From: Microbispora rosea subsp. aerata
GTDB taxonomy: Bacteria; Actinomycetota; Actinomycetes; Streptosporangiales; Streptosporangiaceae
Assembly: GCF_014647835.1 (NCBI RefSeq)
Contig: NZ_BMPY01000025.1
Span: 1 to 64,000, forward strand
Direction of reading: 5' to 3'
DNA length: 64,000 nt
Shown: positions 1 to 9,312 of the stretch, piece after piece
Numbering within the stretch: the first letter of the stretch is position 1
Layout of the letters: each line of letters begins with the position of its first letter
Program-made: the position numbers and the translations under genes
The notes under the pieces: generated by a model
What the model saw: only the letters and a program-made list of their open reading frames with translations
Told to the model about the DNA's origin: nothing
Databases searched by the model: none

Positions 1-2
1 CG

Positions 3-431
3 TCCCCCTCCCCCTCGCCCTCTCCTTCCCCCTCCCCTTCGCCCTCGCCTTCGCCTTCTCCCACGCCGTCCCCCAGCCCCTCGCCGAGCGCCAGCCCGTC
101 GCCGGCGCCCGGCGGGTGCGCGGTGACGTACCGGGTGAACGACTGGGGTAGCGGGTTCACCGCGGAGGTGACGATCACCAACCGGTCGTCGAGCCCGATC
201 AACGGGTGGACGCTCCAGTGGACCTTCGGCGGCAACCAGCGGATCACCAACCACTGGAACTCGACCATCACCCAGTCGGGTCAGCAGGTGACCGCGTCCA
301 ACGCCGCCTGGAACGGGACCATCGGCGCGAACGGCGGCACGGCGAGCTTCGGCTTCCAGGGGTCCTACAGCGGCGCCAACCCCCTTCCCACCGCCTTCAC
401 GCTGAACGGCACGGCCTGCACGGCCGGGTGA
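3..431 (+). CDS. secreted protein, C-terminal CBM2 module (5' truncated by window edge)
   Basis: This is the C-terminal end of a secreted polysaccharide-acting protein whose catalytic part lies upstream of the window. The frame is open from base 3. It encodes about 37 residues of Ser-Pro linker, then a complete family 2 carbohydrate-binding module of about 105 residues, bracketed by one Cys near the start (before AVTYRV) and one near the end (NGTACTAG), the usual CBM2 disulphide. The Trp-bearing strands DWGSGF, GWTLQW and NAAWNG supply the aromatic cellulose-binding face. CBM2 modules anchor extracellular cellulases and xylanases to crystalline cellulose. The enzyme family cannot be told from here. 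A second CBM2 protein lies at 18951-20252. Confidence 0.93.
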   Translation, partial: SPSPSPSPSPSPSPSPSPSPTPSPSPSPSASPSPAPGGCAVTYRVNDWGSGFTAEVTITNRSSSPINGWTLQWTFGGNQRITNHWNSTITQSGQQVTASNAAWNGTIGANGGTASFGFQGSYSGANPLPTAFTLNGTACTAG

Positions 432-462
432 CGCCGCCCCGGGGGCGGGGCGACGGCGCGGC

Positions 463-873
463 TCAGAGAGACAGCGCCATCCCCGCCCCCACGGTGAACA
501 GGACGATCCCGACCGCGAGGAAGACGCCGCCGAGGAGCATGCCGTTCCCCATCACGCTGTCGATGCGGATCCGCGTCGGCCTGTCCGGGTCGTACAGCAC
601 CGGGACCTCCTCACCCGGCCGCGCGGGGGGCGGGTTGCTCCCGTAGCCGGTCTCGGCCTCTACCTGCCGGCCGTACAGGGTGGTGAAGCGGATCGTGGGA
701 TAGTACACGGTGCCGTTACCGGACCGGCTCGCCCGCAGCCCGACGACCAGGCCGCGGGTGCGCTGCGCCCGGCGGCGGAACTCCCGGGCGTTCATCGTGA
801 TCGCGCCGCCGATGAGGCCGAAGACGAGCCCGAGACCCGCCATGATCGCAGTGATGACAACACTTTGTGACAC
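463..873 (-). CDS. DUF3592-type membrane protein
   Basis: A 136-residue protein with a hydrophobic helix at about residues 6-28, a soluble middle of about 75 residues and a second hydrophobic helix at about 108-133. The middle carries the pattern of DUF3592 proteins: a strand-rich section (YYPTIRFTT), a GYGSNPPP turn and a PVLYDPDRPTRIRID stretch. The family is widespread in actinobacteria and of unknown function. It converges on the CBM2 gene with a 31-bp gap. The family call rests on the pattern only. Confidence 0.75.
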   Translation of the reverse strand: MSQSVVITAIMAGLGLVFGLIGGAITMNAREFRRRAQRTRGLVVGLRASRSGNGTVYYPTIRFTTLYGRQVEAETGYGSNPPPARPGEEVPVLYDPDRPTRIRIDSVMGNGMLLGGVFLAVGIVLFTVGAGMALSL

Positions 874-995
874 GGCCGGACCTTAGGGCCCCGCACTTGC
901 GAACGGCTTGCACCGTCCCCGCGCTTGCGATCGGCCTGCTTCGGCCCGCGCTTGCGGTCGGCCCGCTCCGGCCCCGCGGGCGGCGCGCGCACGGA

Positions 996-1409
996 TCAGG
1001 GGCGCATCCGCATGAGCGTCTCCGCCACGTCGACCACCCGCTCGCCGAGGTCGAAGCGGCTGAACAGGTGGATCTGCTCGCCCGCGTCGATCTCCAGCAG
1101 CTCGGTGGTCAGGCCGTAGCGGCGGTGGGAGTCGACCCTGATGCGGTCGACGTCGTTCCAGGAGATGCGCTCCCGCCCGGACAGCCCGGTGACGATCAGC
1201 CCGTCCTCTCCCGCCGCGAGCCGTACCGGCGCGACCAGGTCGCGGCCGGTCAGCAGGCCGAAGCCCAGGGCGGCCACGCCCGCGAGGAAGAGCTGCACGC
1301 CGTCACCGGCGACCGCCAGCACGCCGCACAGCGCGGCGCCGGCGGCCTTCAACGCCACGATTGCGCGCGGCACCCGCCATTCGTGCCGCGGCTCCTCAAC
1401 TCCCGCCAT
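996..1409 (-). CDS. PH-domain-like membrane protein
   Basis: A 137-residue protein starting at the ATG at 1409 (MAGVEEPRHE). Residues of about 17-53 form two closely spaced hydrophobic helices. The C-terminal part (LAAGEDGLIVTG, then RISWNDVDRIRV) matches the short bacterial PH-like domains of actinobacterial membrane proteins, where a W-x-D-V strand is typical. The frame stays open far upstream over other genes, but only this end has protein-like composition. Function is unknown; a role at the membrane is inferred. Confidence 0.65.
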   Translation of the reverse strand: MAGVEEPRHEWRVPRAIVALKAAGAALCGVLAVAGDGVQLFLAGVAALGFGLLTGRDLVAPVRLAAGEDGLIVTGLSGRERISWNDVDRIRVDSHRRYGLTTELLEIDAGEQIHLFSRFDLGERVVDVAETLMRMRP

Positions 1410-1711
1410 CGAGGCAGAGTAACGAATGCGAGGTCTTTTCGCGGCTCGTTTCCCGAGCCGCATCACCCCGCTCACAGGGTGTGGCCGCCGCCGGTTCCAG
1501 GCCCGCGGGCCCGCACGTCGCGCTCCCCGGACCACCGGGCGCAAAGCGGTCACGCGGCGGCCCCTACGCGGTCTCGTCCTCCACCCGCATCGCCTGCTCC
1601 CCGGCGGTGGAGCCGCCGGAGATCCGGGCCCGGGTCTCGGCGACCATGTCCTTCTCGCCGTCCACGCCCATGCCGCCGTCCGGGTCCCGCGCCGCGGGGG
1701 CGTCAGGCGGG
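1410..1711. other. intergenic stretch with one possible micro-gene
   Basis: No gene of normal length is supported between the PH-like protein and the phosphodiesterase. The only candidate is a 35-codon minus-strand frame at 1564-1671, listed separately. Confidence 0.6.
1564..1671 (-). CDS. possible 35-residue acidic small protein
   Basis: The minus strand reads a 35-residue peptide starting MGVDGEKDMVAETRARIS and ending with a TAG at 1564-1566. Its acidic, Gln/Glu/Met-containing composition is unlike the Arg/Pro/Gly-rich shadow frames common here. It lies directly downstream of the phosphodiesterase gene on the same strand, so it could share its transcript. No convincing Shine-Dalgarno sequence precedes the ATG, and the frame remains open upstream without another start codon. 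I do not recognise a family; it may be noise. Confidence 0.3.
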   Translation of the reverse strand: MGVDGEKDMVAETRARISGGSTAGEQAMRVEDETA

Positions 1712-2203
1712 TCAGGTGACCGGCACGATTTCGGCTCGCCGCAGCGCGCCGTCCTCGACGTCGAGAATGCCGATGGTGCCGTGCGGCTGGCGGCGGCGGT
1801 CGGTGGGCGAACCGGGGTTGAACACCCGCACCCCGTCGCCGGTCACGTCCATGGGGATGTGCGAGTGGCCGAAGACGACCAGGTCGGCCCGCGGGAAGCG
1901 GCGCCGCATCCGCGCGGTCCGGCCGGCGGCCTGCCCGCTGTCGTGGATCATCGCCACCCGGAGTCCGCCGAGGTCGAGTTCGAGCGTCTCGCGGGCGCCC
2001 CAGGCCGCGACGTCCGGGCCGTCGTTGTTGCCGAGCACCGCGTGGACCGGGGCGTACGCGGACAGCTCCACCAGGACGTCCGCGGTGCAGACGTCGCCGG
2101 CGTGCAGGATCAGGTCCGCCTCCCGCAACCGCTCGGCGACCGCGGGCGGGCACGACTTCCAGCGGCGCGGGGCGTGGGTGTCGGACAGCACGACGACCTT
2201 CAC
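1712..2203 (-). CDS. YfcE/MJ0936-family metallophosphoesterase
   Basis: A 163-residue calcineurin-like phosphoesterase. The dimetal site motifs are all visible: D-x-H in LSDTHAP (residues 6-12), GD in HAGD (34-37), GNND (58-61), a His in MIHDSG (about 87) and GHSH (112-115). Family members hydrolyse phosphodiesters with Mn or Ni; the cellular substrate is unknown. I prefer the GTG at 2203 (VKVVVLSDTH), because family members begin at this strand and a GGAA lies just upstream. An in-frame ATG at 2242 has no ribosome-binding site. Confidence 0.88.
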   Translation of the reverse strand: MKVVVLSDTHAPRRWKSCPPAVAERLREADLILHAGDVCTADVLVELSAYAPVHAVLGNNDGPDVAAWGARETLELDLGGLRVAMIHDSGQAAGRTARMRRRFPRADLVVFGHSHIPMDVTGDGVRVFNPGSPTDRRRQPHGTIGILDVEDGALRRAEIVPVT

Positions 2204-2333
2204 CGTTCCATCTTCCCGCGACGAGGAGGTGCCAAAGCACATTTACGGGGAATAGAGATCCACGGTGCGCACGATCCCCATGCCCTGCCCCCTACGCCGG
2301 TCTCCCCCGGCCGGTCCCGCTCGGGAGGAAACG

Positions 2334-2495
2334 ATGAGCAGGCAGATCGCCAACGGCTACCAGGCCCCCACCCTGGCCGAGCTCGAGACACGCGTACGCG
2401 GGCTGGAGACTCAGGTCGCCCACCTCACCGAGCTGGTCGAGACGTTGTCCGCGCAGAGCCGGGAGAGCCGCCAGACGGCGGCCGCCCCTGGATGA
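2334..2495 (+). CDS. small coiled-coil protein, 53 residues
   Basis: A short gene chosen for its excellent ribosome-binding site: GGGAGGAA sits five bases before the ATG at 2334. The product begins MSRQIANGYQ and contains an amphipathic heptad-like helix (LAELETRVRGLETQVAHL), so a small coiled-coil oligomer is likely. No family is recognised. An in-frame ATG further upstream (2265) has no such site. The hairpin at 2529-2559 may terminate it. Confidence 0.6.
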   Translation: MSRQIANGYQAPTLAELETRVRGLETQVAHLTELVETLSAQSRESRQTAAAPG

Positions 2496-2528
2496 GGCGG
2501 CTTCGGGGGCGGGCGCGCGCAACGGCGG

Positions 2529-2559
2529 CGTCCCCGCCGGGTGAGGGCTGACGGGGACG
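2529..2559 (+). terminator. candidate hairpin terminator
   Basis: An 8-bp perfect stem (CGTCCCCG with CGGGGACG) around a 15-base loop lies about 30 bp after the small coiled-coil gene. There is no U-tract, as is usual in high-GC actinobacteria. Confidence 0.35.
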
Positions 2560-2576
2560 TCGGCCCCGGCTACGTG

Positions 2577-2650
2577 CGGAGGCGGCCTGCGCGCGACGCG
2601 CAGAGGCGGCCTATACGCGAGGCACGGAGGCGGCCACGGACCGGACCTGC
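2577..2650. repeat. 24-bp degenerate tandem repeat, three units
   Basis: Three consecutive units share the core GAGGCGGCC at 24-bp spacing. They run over the stop codon of the following minus-strand membrane-protein gene, so the repeat array defines its C-terminus (AASVPRV followed by stop). Length change here could alter that end by 8-residue steps. Confidence 0.5.
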
Positions 2651-3000
2651 CGGTCCGCGCCCCGGCCCGGCGGGCGCCCGTTCACGTCGCCGGACAAGCC
2701 CGCGGACCCCCGGCGGGACCGGCCGGCGAGGCCGTTCACGCCGGACCCGTTGGCGTGCCCGTTCACCGGTTTGGGAGCGGGCGCACCGGTCTTCCGGGGC
2801 TCGGCGGCCCGGGAGACCGCGCGCCCGTCCGTGCGCGGGTCCGCCGGGACGCGGGTCACCCGCCCGCGAGACTCGCGCCCGGTGCTCGCCGCCATCGCGC
2901 CCAGCCAGACGAGGGTCCCGATCGCGATCGCCACCACCGCTCCGAGCACCAGCACCGCCACCGCCGCCAGGGAGACGAGGACTCCCAGCAGCTCCACCAT
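2611..3000 (-). CDS. single-pass membrane protein with basic low-complexity tail
   Basis: A 129-residue protein starting at the ATG at 3000 (MVELLGVLVS), preceded by GGAGG about seven bases upstream. Residues of about 3-35 form one long hydrophobic helix; the rest is a basic, Gly/Asn/Pro-rich tail with no recognisable fold. The gene ends inside a 24-bp tandem repeat. A longer in-frame start at 3063 lacks a binding site. Function unknown; a membrane-anchored protein with a disordered cytoplasmic tail is the simplest reading. Confidence 0.55.
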   Translation of the reverse strand: MVELLGVLVSLAAVAVLVLGAVVAIAIGTLVWLGAMAASTGRESRGRVTRVPADPRTDGRAVSRAAEPRKTGAPAPKPVNGHANGSGVNGLAGRSRRGSAGLSGDVNGRPPGRGADRQVRSVAASVPRV

Positions 3001-3122
3001 TGAGATCCTCCAGAGGTCGGCCCCGATTACGGCATCAGGTGGCCGGTGGGAGACACCTGCCACAAAGAGGAACGGAAATTAACGGATGTTGGTGCCTTGC
3101 CCGCTTTGACGATTCTCATACC

Positions 3123-4076
3123 TTACTGATCGGTCAGCGAGGGCCGTCCCATGGGCATGCCGTCCAGCCTGCGGAGAATGACGCCCTCCCGCAACGCCCA
3201 CGGGCAGATCTCCAGCACGGGCAGCTCGAACAGGTCCATCGCGGCGTCCGCGACGATCGCGCCGGCGAGAAGCTGCGCGGCCCGCCCCGCGGACACCCCG
3301 GGCAGCTCCGCCCGGCGGGCCGCCGGCATCGCGGCCAGCCGGGCCGTCCACTCGGTCAGGGCCTCGTGCGTCAGCGTCCGCTTCACGTACGGGCCATCGC
3401 CGGAGGGCGCCGCCCCCGCGATGCGGGCGAGCTGGCGGAACGTCTTCGAAGTGGCGACCGCGTGGTCCGGCCTGCCGTACTTGGCGACCACCCCGGCGGT
3501 CCGGCCGATCTCGGCGCGCACGTGCCGCCGCAGCGCGCGCACCTCCTCGGCCTCGGGCGGGTCGGCGGTGAACCACTCGCGGGTGAGCCGTCCCGCGCCG
3601 AGGGGAAGGGAGACGGCGACGTCGGGCTCCTCGTCGATGCCCGAGGCGATCTCCAGCGAGCCGCCCCCGATGTCGGTCACGAGCAGCCGGCCGGAGGACC
3701 ACCCGAACCAGCGGCGTACGGCCAGGAACGTCAGCCTGGCCTCGTCGTCCCCCGACAGCACCTGGATGTCCACCCGGGTGTCGGCCTTGATCTGCGCGAG
3801 CACCTCCTCGCCGTTGACCGCGTCGCGGACCGCCGAGGTGGCGAAGGCGACCAGGTCCTCCACGCCCTTGTCCTCGGCGATGCGGACCGCTTCGCGGACG
3901 AAGGCCGCGAGCCGCGCGGCGCCCTCCTCGCTGAGCCTGTCGCCGTCGACCAGGTGCTCGGCCAGCCGCAGCTCCTCCTTGTGGGAGAACGCGGGCAGCG
4001 GCCGGGCGCCCTGATGCGCGTCCATCACCAGCAGGTGCACCGTGTTGGAACCGACGTCCAGGACTCCGAGTCGCAT
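3123..4076 (-). CDS. Ppx/GppA-family phosphatase
   Basis: A 317-residue member of the exopolyphosphatase / guanosine pentaphosphate phosphohydrolase family. The N-terminal phosphate loop [11 protein letters not shown] (residues 7-17) and the second ATPase-fold loop [13 protein letters not shown] (near residue 140) are intact, with the usual ATSAVRDA strand between. The length fits the short bacterial type without the C-terminal HD domain, so polyphosphate or (p)ppGpp turnover is likely; which one cannot be read here. It is divergent from recQ across 113 bp. Confidence 0.9.
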   Translation of the reverse strand: MRLGVLDVGSNTVHLLVMDAHQGARPLPAFSHKEELRLAEHLVDGDRLSEEGAARLAAFVREAVRIAEDKGVEDLVAFATSAVRDAVNGEEVLAQIKADTRVDIQVLSGDDEARLTFLAVRRWFGWSSGRLLVTDIGGGSLEIASGIDEEPDVAVSLPLGAGRLTREWFTADPPEAEEVRALRRHVRAEIGRTAGVVAKYGRPDHAVATSKTFRQLARIAGAAPSGDGPYVKRTLTHEALTEWTARLAAMPAARRAELPGVSAGRAAQLLAGAIVADAAMDLFELPVLEICPWALREGVILRRLDGMPMGRPSLTDQ

Positions 4077-4189
4077 GCCCCGACGCTACCGCCCTCCGGG
4101 GGGGAGATCCGCCTTCCATGGTCTTGGCTTCGGTTCGGCCCCTTCCCCTCGGGTAGGTGCAGGCCGACCAGTCGAGGGAGTGCGGTGGC

Positions 4190-5938
4190 ATGAGCGTCAG
4201 GCAGAGGTACGGGGGCCTGTCCGGAGGAAGGCCCGGTGACAGGCTCGCCGGCTCGGGGGGCGGCTGGTCGAGAGACTGGTCGGGAAGCTGGGCCAGAGGC
4301 TGGACCGCGGGCCGCTTCGGCCGGCGTTTCGGGCGCAAGGGCGGGCGTCTGCGCGCCACGGCCAGGGAGGCGTTCGGCTGGCAGCAGCTGCGCCCGGGTC
4401 AGCAGGAGGCGATGGAGTTCCTGCTCGCGGGGCGCGACGTGCTGCTCGTCATGCCGACCGGCGGCGGCAAGTCGGCCGTCTACCAGGTGCCCGGGCTGCT
4501 CCTGAACGGCCCGACCATCGTCGTCTCGCCGCTCATCGCCCTGCAGGGCGACCAGGTCATGGGCCTGCTCAAGGCGGGGGCCGCGGGCGCGGTCGCGGTC
4601 AACTCGGCCGGCTCGGTCGAGGCGGGCCTCGACCGGGTCGCGGCGGGCGACGCCGAGTACGTCTTCCTGTCGCCCGAGCAGCTCGCCAAGCCCGAGGTGG
4701 TCGAGCGGCTGGCCGAGGCCCGGCCCTCGCTGATCGCCGTGGACGAGGCGCACTGCGTGTCCGCCTGGGGTCACGACTTCCGGCCGGAGTATCTGCGGCT
4801 GGGCAAGGTCATCGAGCGTCTCGGCCATCCCCCGGTGATCGCCATGACGGCCACGGCCGCGCCGACCGTGCGCGAGGAGATCGTCGAGTCGCTCGGTCTC
4901 GCCGGGGCGCAGCAGATCGTCCGGGGGTTCGACCGGCCCAACCTTCACCTGGAGGTCCACCGGTTCACCTGCGACGACGACAAGCGCCGGGCGCTGGCCG
5001 ACCACGCCGCCGGGCTGGACGGCGTCGGGCTGGTCTACGTGGCGACGCGGCGCCAGGCCGAGGAGTACGCGGAGCTGCTGAAGGAGCGGGGCCGCCGGGC
5101 CGAGGCGTACCACGCGGGGATGAGGACGAAGGAACGCCGCCGCATCCACGAGCGGTTCCAGGACGACGGCCTGGACACCGTCGTGGCGACCTCGGCGTTC
5201 GGGATGGGCATCGACAAACCCGACGTGCGTTACGTGCTGCACGCCGCGCCTCCGGAGTCGCTCGACGCGTACTACCAGGAGATCGGCCGGGCTGGCCGGG
5301 ACGGCAACCCCGCCGACGCCGTTCTGTTCTACCGGACCGAGGACCTCGGGCTGCGCAAGTTCTTCGCGGCGAGCCGCGCGGACGAGGCGCTGATGCGGCG
5401 CGTCGCGACGCTGGTGCACGAGCACGGCGGCGAGGTGGCCGCCGCCGACCTGCGCGAGCTGCTCGACGTCGGGAGCGCGCGGCTGACCTCCCACGTCAAC
5501 CTGCTGGAACGGGCGGGCGCGGTCGAGGTCGCCCACGGAGGCACGCTGCGCTACGCGCCCGACGGCCCGCCGCCGGACGAGGCGGCCGCCCGCGCGATCG
5601 AGATCGACGACCTGCGGCACCGGATGGAGGACTCCCGGCTGGAGATGATGCGCGGCTACGCCGAGACGACCGGCTGCAGGCGCCGCTTCCTGCTGGAGTA
5701 CTTCGGCGAGCCGTACGAACGGTCGTGCGGCGACTGCGACACCTGCCGTTCGGGGACGGCGACCCCGCCCGAGACCGCCGGCGGGCGGTTCGCGATGCAC
5801 GCGAACGTACGGCACGCCGAGTGGGGGCACGGCATCGTGATGAGCCGCGAGCAGGACAGGATCACGGTGCTGTTCGACTCCGTGGGCTACAAGACGCTGG
5901 CGCTCGGCCTGGTCGGCGAGCTGCTCGAAGTCGTCTGA
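4190..5938 (+). CDS. recQ: RecQ-family ATP-dependent DNA helicase
   Basis: A 3'-5' DNA helicase acting in recombination and repair. In order: a basic low-complexity N-terminus of about 50 residues, Q-motif region (GWQQLRPGQQEAM), Walker A (MPTGGGKS), DEAH box (VDEAHCVSAWGHDFRPEY), motif III (AMTATA), motif VI (QEIGRAGRDG), then a zinc-binding C-x-n-CGDCDTC cluster. No HRDC domain is present; instead the last 45 residues (HAEWGHGIVMSREQDRITVLF) resemble the small Tudor-like C-terminal fold known from PcrA/UvrD. I chose the ATG at 4190, which has GGGAG about ten bases upstream; an in-frame GTG at 4157 is the alternative. Confidence 0.93.
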   Translation: MSVRQRYGGLSGGRPGDRLAGSGGGWSRDWSGSWARGWTAGRFGRRFGRKGGRLRATAREAFGWQQLRPGQQEAMEFLLAGRDVLLVMPTGGGKSAVYQVPGLLLNGPTIVVSPLIALQGDQVMGLLKAGAAGAVAVNSAGSVEAGLDRVAAGDAEYVFLSPEQLAKPEVVERLAEARPSLIAVDEAHCVSAWGHDFRPEYLRLGKVIERLGHPPVIAMTATAAPTVREEIVESLGLAGAQQIVRGFDRPNLHLEVHRFTCDDDKRRALADHAAGLDGVGLVYVATRRQAEEYAELLKERGRRAEAYHAGMRTKERRRIHERFQDDGLDTVVATSAFGMGIDKPDVRYVLHAAPPESLDAYYQEIGRAGRDGNPADAVLFYRTEDLGLRKFFAASRADEALMRRVATLVHEHGGEVAAADLRELLDVGSARLTSHVNLLERAGAVEVAHGGTLRYAPDGPPPDEAAARAIEIDDLRHRMEDSRLEMMRGYAETTGCRRRFLLEYFGEPYERSCGDCDTCRSGTATPPETAGGRFAMHANVRHAEWGHGIVMSREQDRITVLFDSVGYKTLALGLVGELLEVV

Positions 5939-6344
5939 CAGCGATGATGTAAGTGAGCGCCTTCCGGTGGGATTCGACCCGTCGACTGACCGATCTCGGT
6001 CCTCAATCGGATCTGTCGGCCCTGGCCGGGAGGCGCTCAAGTGCACTCACCGGACCTGGCGGAGTGACTTCATAAGAGCCTGGCCAAAGGCCCCATCACT
6101 GTCTTGTCCGCATCGCCCGGCTGATGCGTGCCGCCCTGCCCCGGAAGACACCGGGCCTGGCGACGCCCGCTCCGCCGGGCTCTCGCGGCGGCCCTCGCTC
6201 CCCCCGGTGAACGCCGGTGGACACCGCATCGGCCGCCGGGCCGAGTGGGCAATCATTACCGAGCGTGTCATCGTCACTACTTGTGGTGGTTTCACCCCGA
6301 GTTGAGACTCGTAGGTGGAAGTCCTGAGTTCGGGGGTGGTACAG
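5939..6344. other. intergenic region with structured inverted repeat
   Basis: No coding region is supported between recQ and the zinc-ribbon gene. Its left end holds the inverted repeat at 5955-6038; the rest shows nothing recognisable. Confidence 0.6.
5955..6038. repeat. long-range inverted repeat enclosing small hairpins
   Basis: A 13-bp inverted repeat with one mismatch (GAGCGCCTTCCGG at 5955 and CCGGGAGGCGCTC at 6026) encloses about 58 bases. These contain a second palindrome, GACCGATCTCGGTC, and a GGG-loop-CCC element. It starts 16 bp after the recQ stop, so it could be a complex terminator or a structured RNA. Confidence 0.5.
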
Positions 6345-6725
6345 GTGCGGGAGGCGATCAGCACCAGGGAGACGTGGCCGTTCGAGTGTCTGCACTGCCT
6401 GCGTTTCTGGGAGGAGGAGTACGTCGTCCACCGAGGGTGTGACGAGCACGGCAACGACCTCGTGGTGTGGACCCGGGACGACGTGACCGTCCAGCCGCCC
6501 TGGTCCGGGATGACCTGTCCTTGGTGCGGCTGCGCGACCGTGACCACGTTTCCCACCGGCTACCTGGCCCATCATCCGGAGATCACGCCGGCCCGGCCCC
6601 CGCTTGAGGCCCGGGCCGGGCGGACGCCCAGCCGGGACGCGCCGTTCGCGTCGCACGCGCTGCTCACACTCGCGCTTGTGCTGCTGACCGGCGCCGGGCT
6701 GTACGAAAGATTCACGGCGCACTGA
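6345..6725 (+). CDS. zinc-ribbon protein with C-terminal membrane anchor
   Basis: A 126-residue protein with two Cys pairs, CLHC near the N-terminus and CPWCGC in the middle, spaced as in a zinc ribbon. A variable linker follows, then one hydrophobic helix ([15 protein letters not shown]) close to the C-terminus. Similar tail-anchored zinc-ribbon proteins occur in actinomycetes without known function. Start choice is uncertain: I use GTG at 6345 ([13 protein letters not shown]), because conserved-looking sequence begins there; in-frame GTGs at 6315 and 6336 are possible. Confidence 0.65.
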   Translation: MREAISTRETWPFECLHCLRFWEEEYVVHRGCDEHGNDLVVWTRDDVTVQPPWSGMTCPWCGCATVTTFPTGYLAHHPEITPARPPLEARAGRTPSRDAPFASHALLTLALVLLTGAGLYERFTAH

Positions 6726-6927
6726 GCCCGCGCCCGGGAGCCGCCGGCGGCGGCCGTTCACGCCGGCCGGGCGTCAGCCGAGCGAGGCGGGACCACGGGC
6801 AGAACGCGGTTCCGCCTCCTGCGCACCATCCGCGGGACGTTGTCACAGGCGAAGCGAGAGTGTCGGCCGGATCCGGCAGAATGAGCCCCTCGAAGAGGGT
6901 GGACCCGGAAGAAGGCGGATCAGGATC

Positions 6928-9312
6928 GTGACGACGTCCATTCACCAGCGGATCGCCGAAGAGCTCGGCGTGCGCGAGAGCCAGGTCACCGCGGCCGTCG
7001 ACCTGCTCGACGGCGGGGCGACGGTGCCGTTCATCGCCCGCTACCGCAAGGAGGCCACCGGCGCGCTCGACGACGCCCAGCTGCGCACGCTCGAAGAGCG
7101 GCTGCGCTACCTGCGCGAGCTGGAGGAGCGGCGGGCCGCCATCCTCGACTCGATCCGCTCGCAGGGCAAGCTCGACGAGGCCCTGGAAGCGCGGATCATG
7201 GAGGCCGACTCGAAGGCCCGCCTGGAGGACATCTACCTGCCTTTCAAGCCCAAGCGCCGCACCAAGGCGCAGATCGCCAGGGAAGCGGGGCTGGAGCCGC
7301 TGGCGGACGCGCTGCTCGCCGACCCCTCGCTGGACCCCCAGGCCGCCGCGGAGGCGTACGTACGCGAGGGCGTGGCCGACGCCGCCGCCGCGCTGGAGGG
7401 CGCCAGGGCGATCCTGGTCGAGCGCTTCGCCGAGGACGCCGACCTCATCGGCGACCTGCGGGAGCGGATGTGGTCGCGCGGACAGCTCGTCTCCCAGGTG
7501 CGGGAGGACAAGCAGGAGTCCGGGGCCAAGTTCTCCGACTATTTCGACTTCTCCGAGCCCTTCACCACGCTGCCCTCGCACCGCATCCTGGCGATGTTCC
7601 GGGGCGAGAAGGAGGAGGTGCTCACGCTCACCCTCGACCCGCGGGCGGAGGAGCCGAACGACTACGAGGCGCGCATCGCCCGGCGGTTCGGCATCGCCGA
7701 CCAGGGCCGCCCGGCCGACAAGTGGCTGCTCGACACCGTGCGCTGGGCATGGCGGACCCGCATCCTCGTGCACCTGGGCGTCGACCTGCGCACCCGGCTG
7801 TGGCAGGCGGCCGAGGAGGAGGCCGTGCGGGTGTTCGCGGCGAACCTGCGCGACCTGCTGCTCGCCGCCCCCGCCGGGGCGAGGCCGACGATGGGCCTCG
7901 ACCCGGGCCTGCGCACCGGGGTGAAGGTCGCGGTCGTGGACGGCACCGGCAAGGTCGTGGCCACCGCGACGATCTACCCGCACGAGCCCAAGCGGCAGTG
8001 GGAGCAGTCGCTCGCGGTGCTGGCCCGGCTGGCGACCGAGCACAAGGTGGAGCTGATCGCCATCGGCAACGGCACCGCGTCGCGGGAGACCGACAGGCTC
8101 GCCGGCGAGCTGGTCAAGCGCATGCCGCACCTCACCAAGGTCATGGTCTCGGAGGCCGGGGCCTCGGTGTACTCCGCGTCGGCCTACGCCTCGCGGGAGC
8201 TGCCCGACCTCGACGTCTCGCTGCGCGGCGCCGTCTCGATCGCGCGTCGCCTGCAGGACCCGCTGGCCGAGCTCGTCAAGATCGACCCCAAGTCGATCGG
8301 CGTCGGTCAATACCAGCACGACGTGTCGGAGGTGAAGCTGTCGCGCTCGCTCGACGCGGTCGTGGAAGACTGCGTGAACGCCGTGGGCGTGGACGTCAAC
8401 ACCGCCTCCGTCCCGCTGCTGACCCGGGTCTCCGGCATCAGCGCCGGCCTGGCGGAGAACATCGTCGCGCACCGGGACGCCAACGGGCCGTTCCGCACCC
8501 GGGCCGGGCTCAAGCAGGTGCCCCGGCTCGGCCCGAAGGCGTTCGAGCAGTGCGCGGGCTTCCTGCGCATCCCCGGCGGCGACGACCCGCTCGACGCCTC
8601 CAGCGTGCACCCCGAGGCGTACCCGGTGGTGCGCCGCATCCTCGACTTCACCAAGAGCGACCTGCGTACGCTGATCGGAAACACCGCCGCGCTCCGCGCG
8701 CTGAGGCCGTCGGACTTCGTCGACGACACCTTCGGCCTGCCGACCGTCACCGACATCCTCAAGGAGCTGGAGAAGCCGGGCCGCGACCCCCGCCCGGCGT
8801 TCAAGACCGCCGCCTTCAAGGAGGGCGTCGAGAAGCCGTCCGACCTGTCGCCGGGCATGATCCTGGAGGGCGTCGTCACCAACGTCGCCGCGTTCGGCGC
8901 GTTCGTCGACATCGGCGTGCACCAGGACGGCCTGGTCCACGTGTCGGCGATGTCCACCTCGTTCGTGAAGGAGCCGCGCGAGGTGGTCAAGCCCGGCGAC
9001 ATCGTCCGGGTCAAGGTGCTCGACGTGGATCTCCAGCGCAACCGCATCTCGCTCACGCTGCGCCTGGAGGACGAGACGGCGGGCAACGGCCGCAGGGGCG
9101 GGCCGAACGGCGAGAGCCGGCCCGGCCAGCCCCGGCAGAGCTCTTCCCGGCAGAACCAGGGCGGCCAGCGGCAGAACGGCAGGAGCGGGTCGGGCCGCGG
9201 CAACGGCCGGGGCCCCGGCGGCGCGCCGCTCGGCGGAGCCATGGCCGAGGCCCTGCGCCGGGCCGGCCTGGCCGACCCCGGCTCCGTCTCCGGCGACCGC
9301 CGCTCCCGCTGA
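6928..9312 (+). CDS. tex: Tex-family RNA-binding transcription accessory protein
   Basis: A 794-residue Tex protein with the full domain order: helical N-terminus ([12 protein letters not shown]), YqgF-like RNase H fold ([18 protein letters not shown], about residue 325), helix-hairpin-helix pair ([15 protein letters not shown], about 505) and an S1 RNA-binding domain ([20 protein letters not shown], about 645). The last 75 residues are a Gly/Arg/Gln/Asn-rich tail, an RGG-like extension not found in the minimal bacterial Tex. Tex binds nucleic acid and affects transcription and stress survival in several bacteria. Translation starts at GTG with AGGA eight bases upstream. Confidence 0.95.
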   Translation: MTTSIHQRIAEELGVRESQVTAAVDLLDGGATVPFIARYRKEATGALDDAQLRTLEERLRYLRELEERRAAILDSIRSQGKLDEALEARIMEADSKARLEDIYLPFKPKRRTKAQIAREAGLEPLADALLADPSLDPQAAAEAYVREGVADAAAALEGARAILVERFAEDADLIGDLRERMWSRGQLVSQVREDKQESGAKFSDYFDFSEPFTTLPSHRILAMFRGEKEEVLTLTLDPRAEEPNDYEARIARRFGIADQGRPADKWLLDTVRWAWRTRILVHLGVDLRTRLWQAAEEEAVRVFAANLRDLLLAAPAGARPTMGLDPGLRTGVKVAVVDGTGKVVATATIYPHEPKRQWEQSLAVLARLATEHKVELIAIGNGTASRETDRLAGELVKRMPHLTKVMVSEAGASVYSASAYASRELPDLDVSLRGAVSIARRLQDPLAELVKIDPKSIGVGQYQHDVSEVKLSRSLDAVVEDCVNAVGVDVNTASVPLLTRVSGISAGLAENIVAHRDANGPFRTRAGLKQVPRLGPKAFEQCAGFLRIPGGDDPLDASSVHPEAYPVVRRILDFTKSDLRTLIGNTAALRALRPSDFVDDTFGLPTVTDILKELEKPGRDPRPAFKTAAFKEGVEKPSDLSPGMILEGVVTNVAAFGAFVDIGVHQDGLVHVSAMSTSFVKEPREVVKPGDIVRVKVLDVDLQRNRISLTLRLEDETAGNGRRGGPNGESRPGQPRQSSSRQNQGGQRQNGRSGSGRGNGRGPGGAPLGGAMAEALRRAGLADPGSVSGDRRSR

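Noticed and set aside
5955-6038. A tRNA-like cloverleaf on the minus strand
   Set aside because: The closing stem and a GGGTCGAATCCC element suggested a tRNA, but the T-arm is at the wrong distance from the acceptor stem and no anticodon arm forms.
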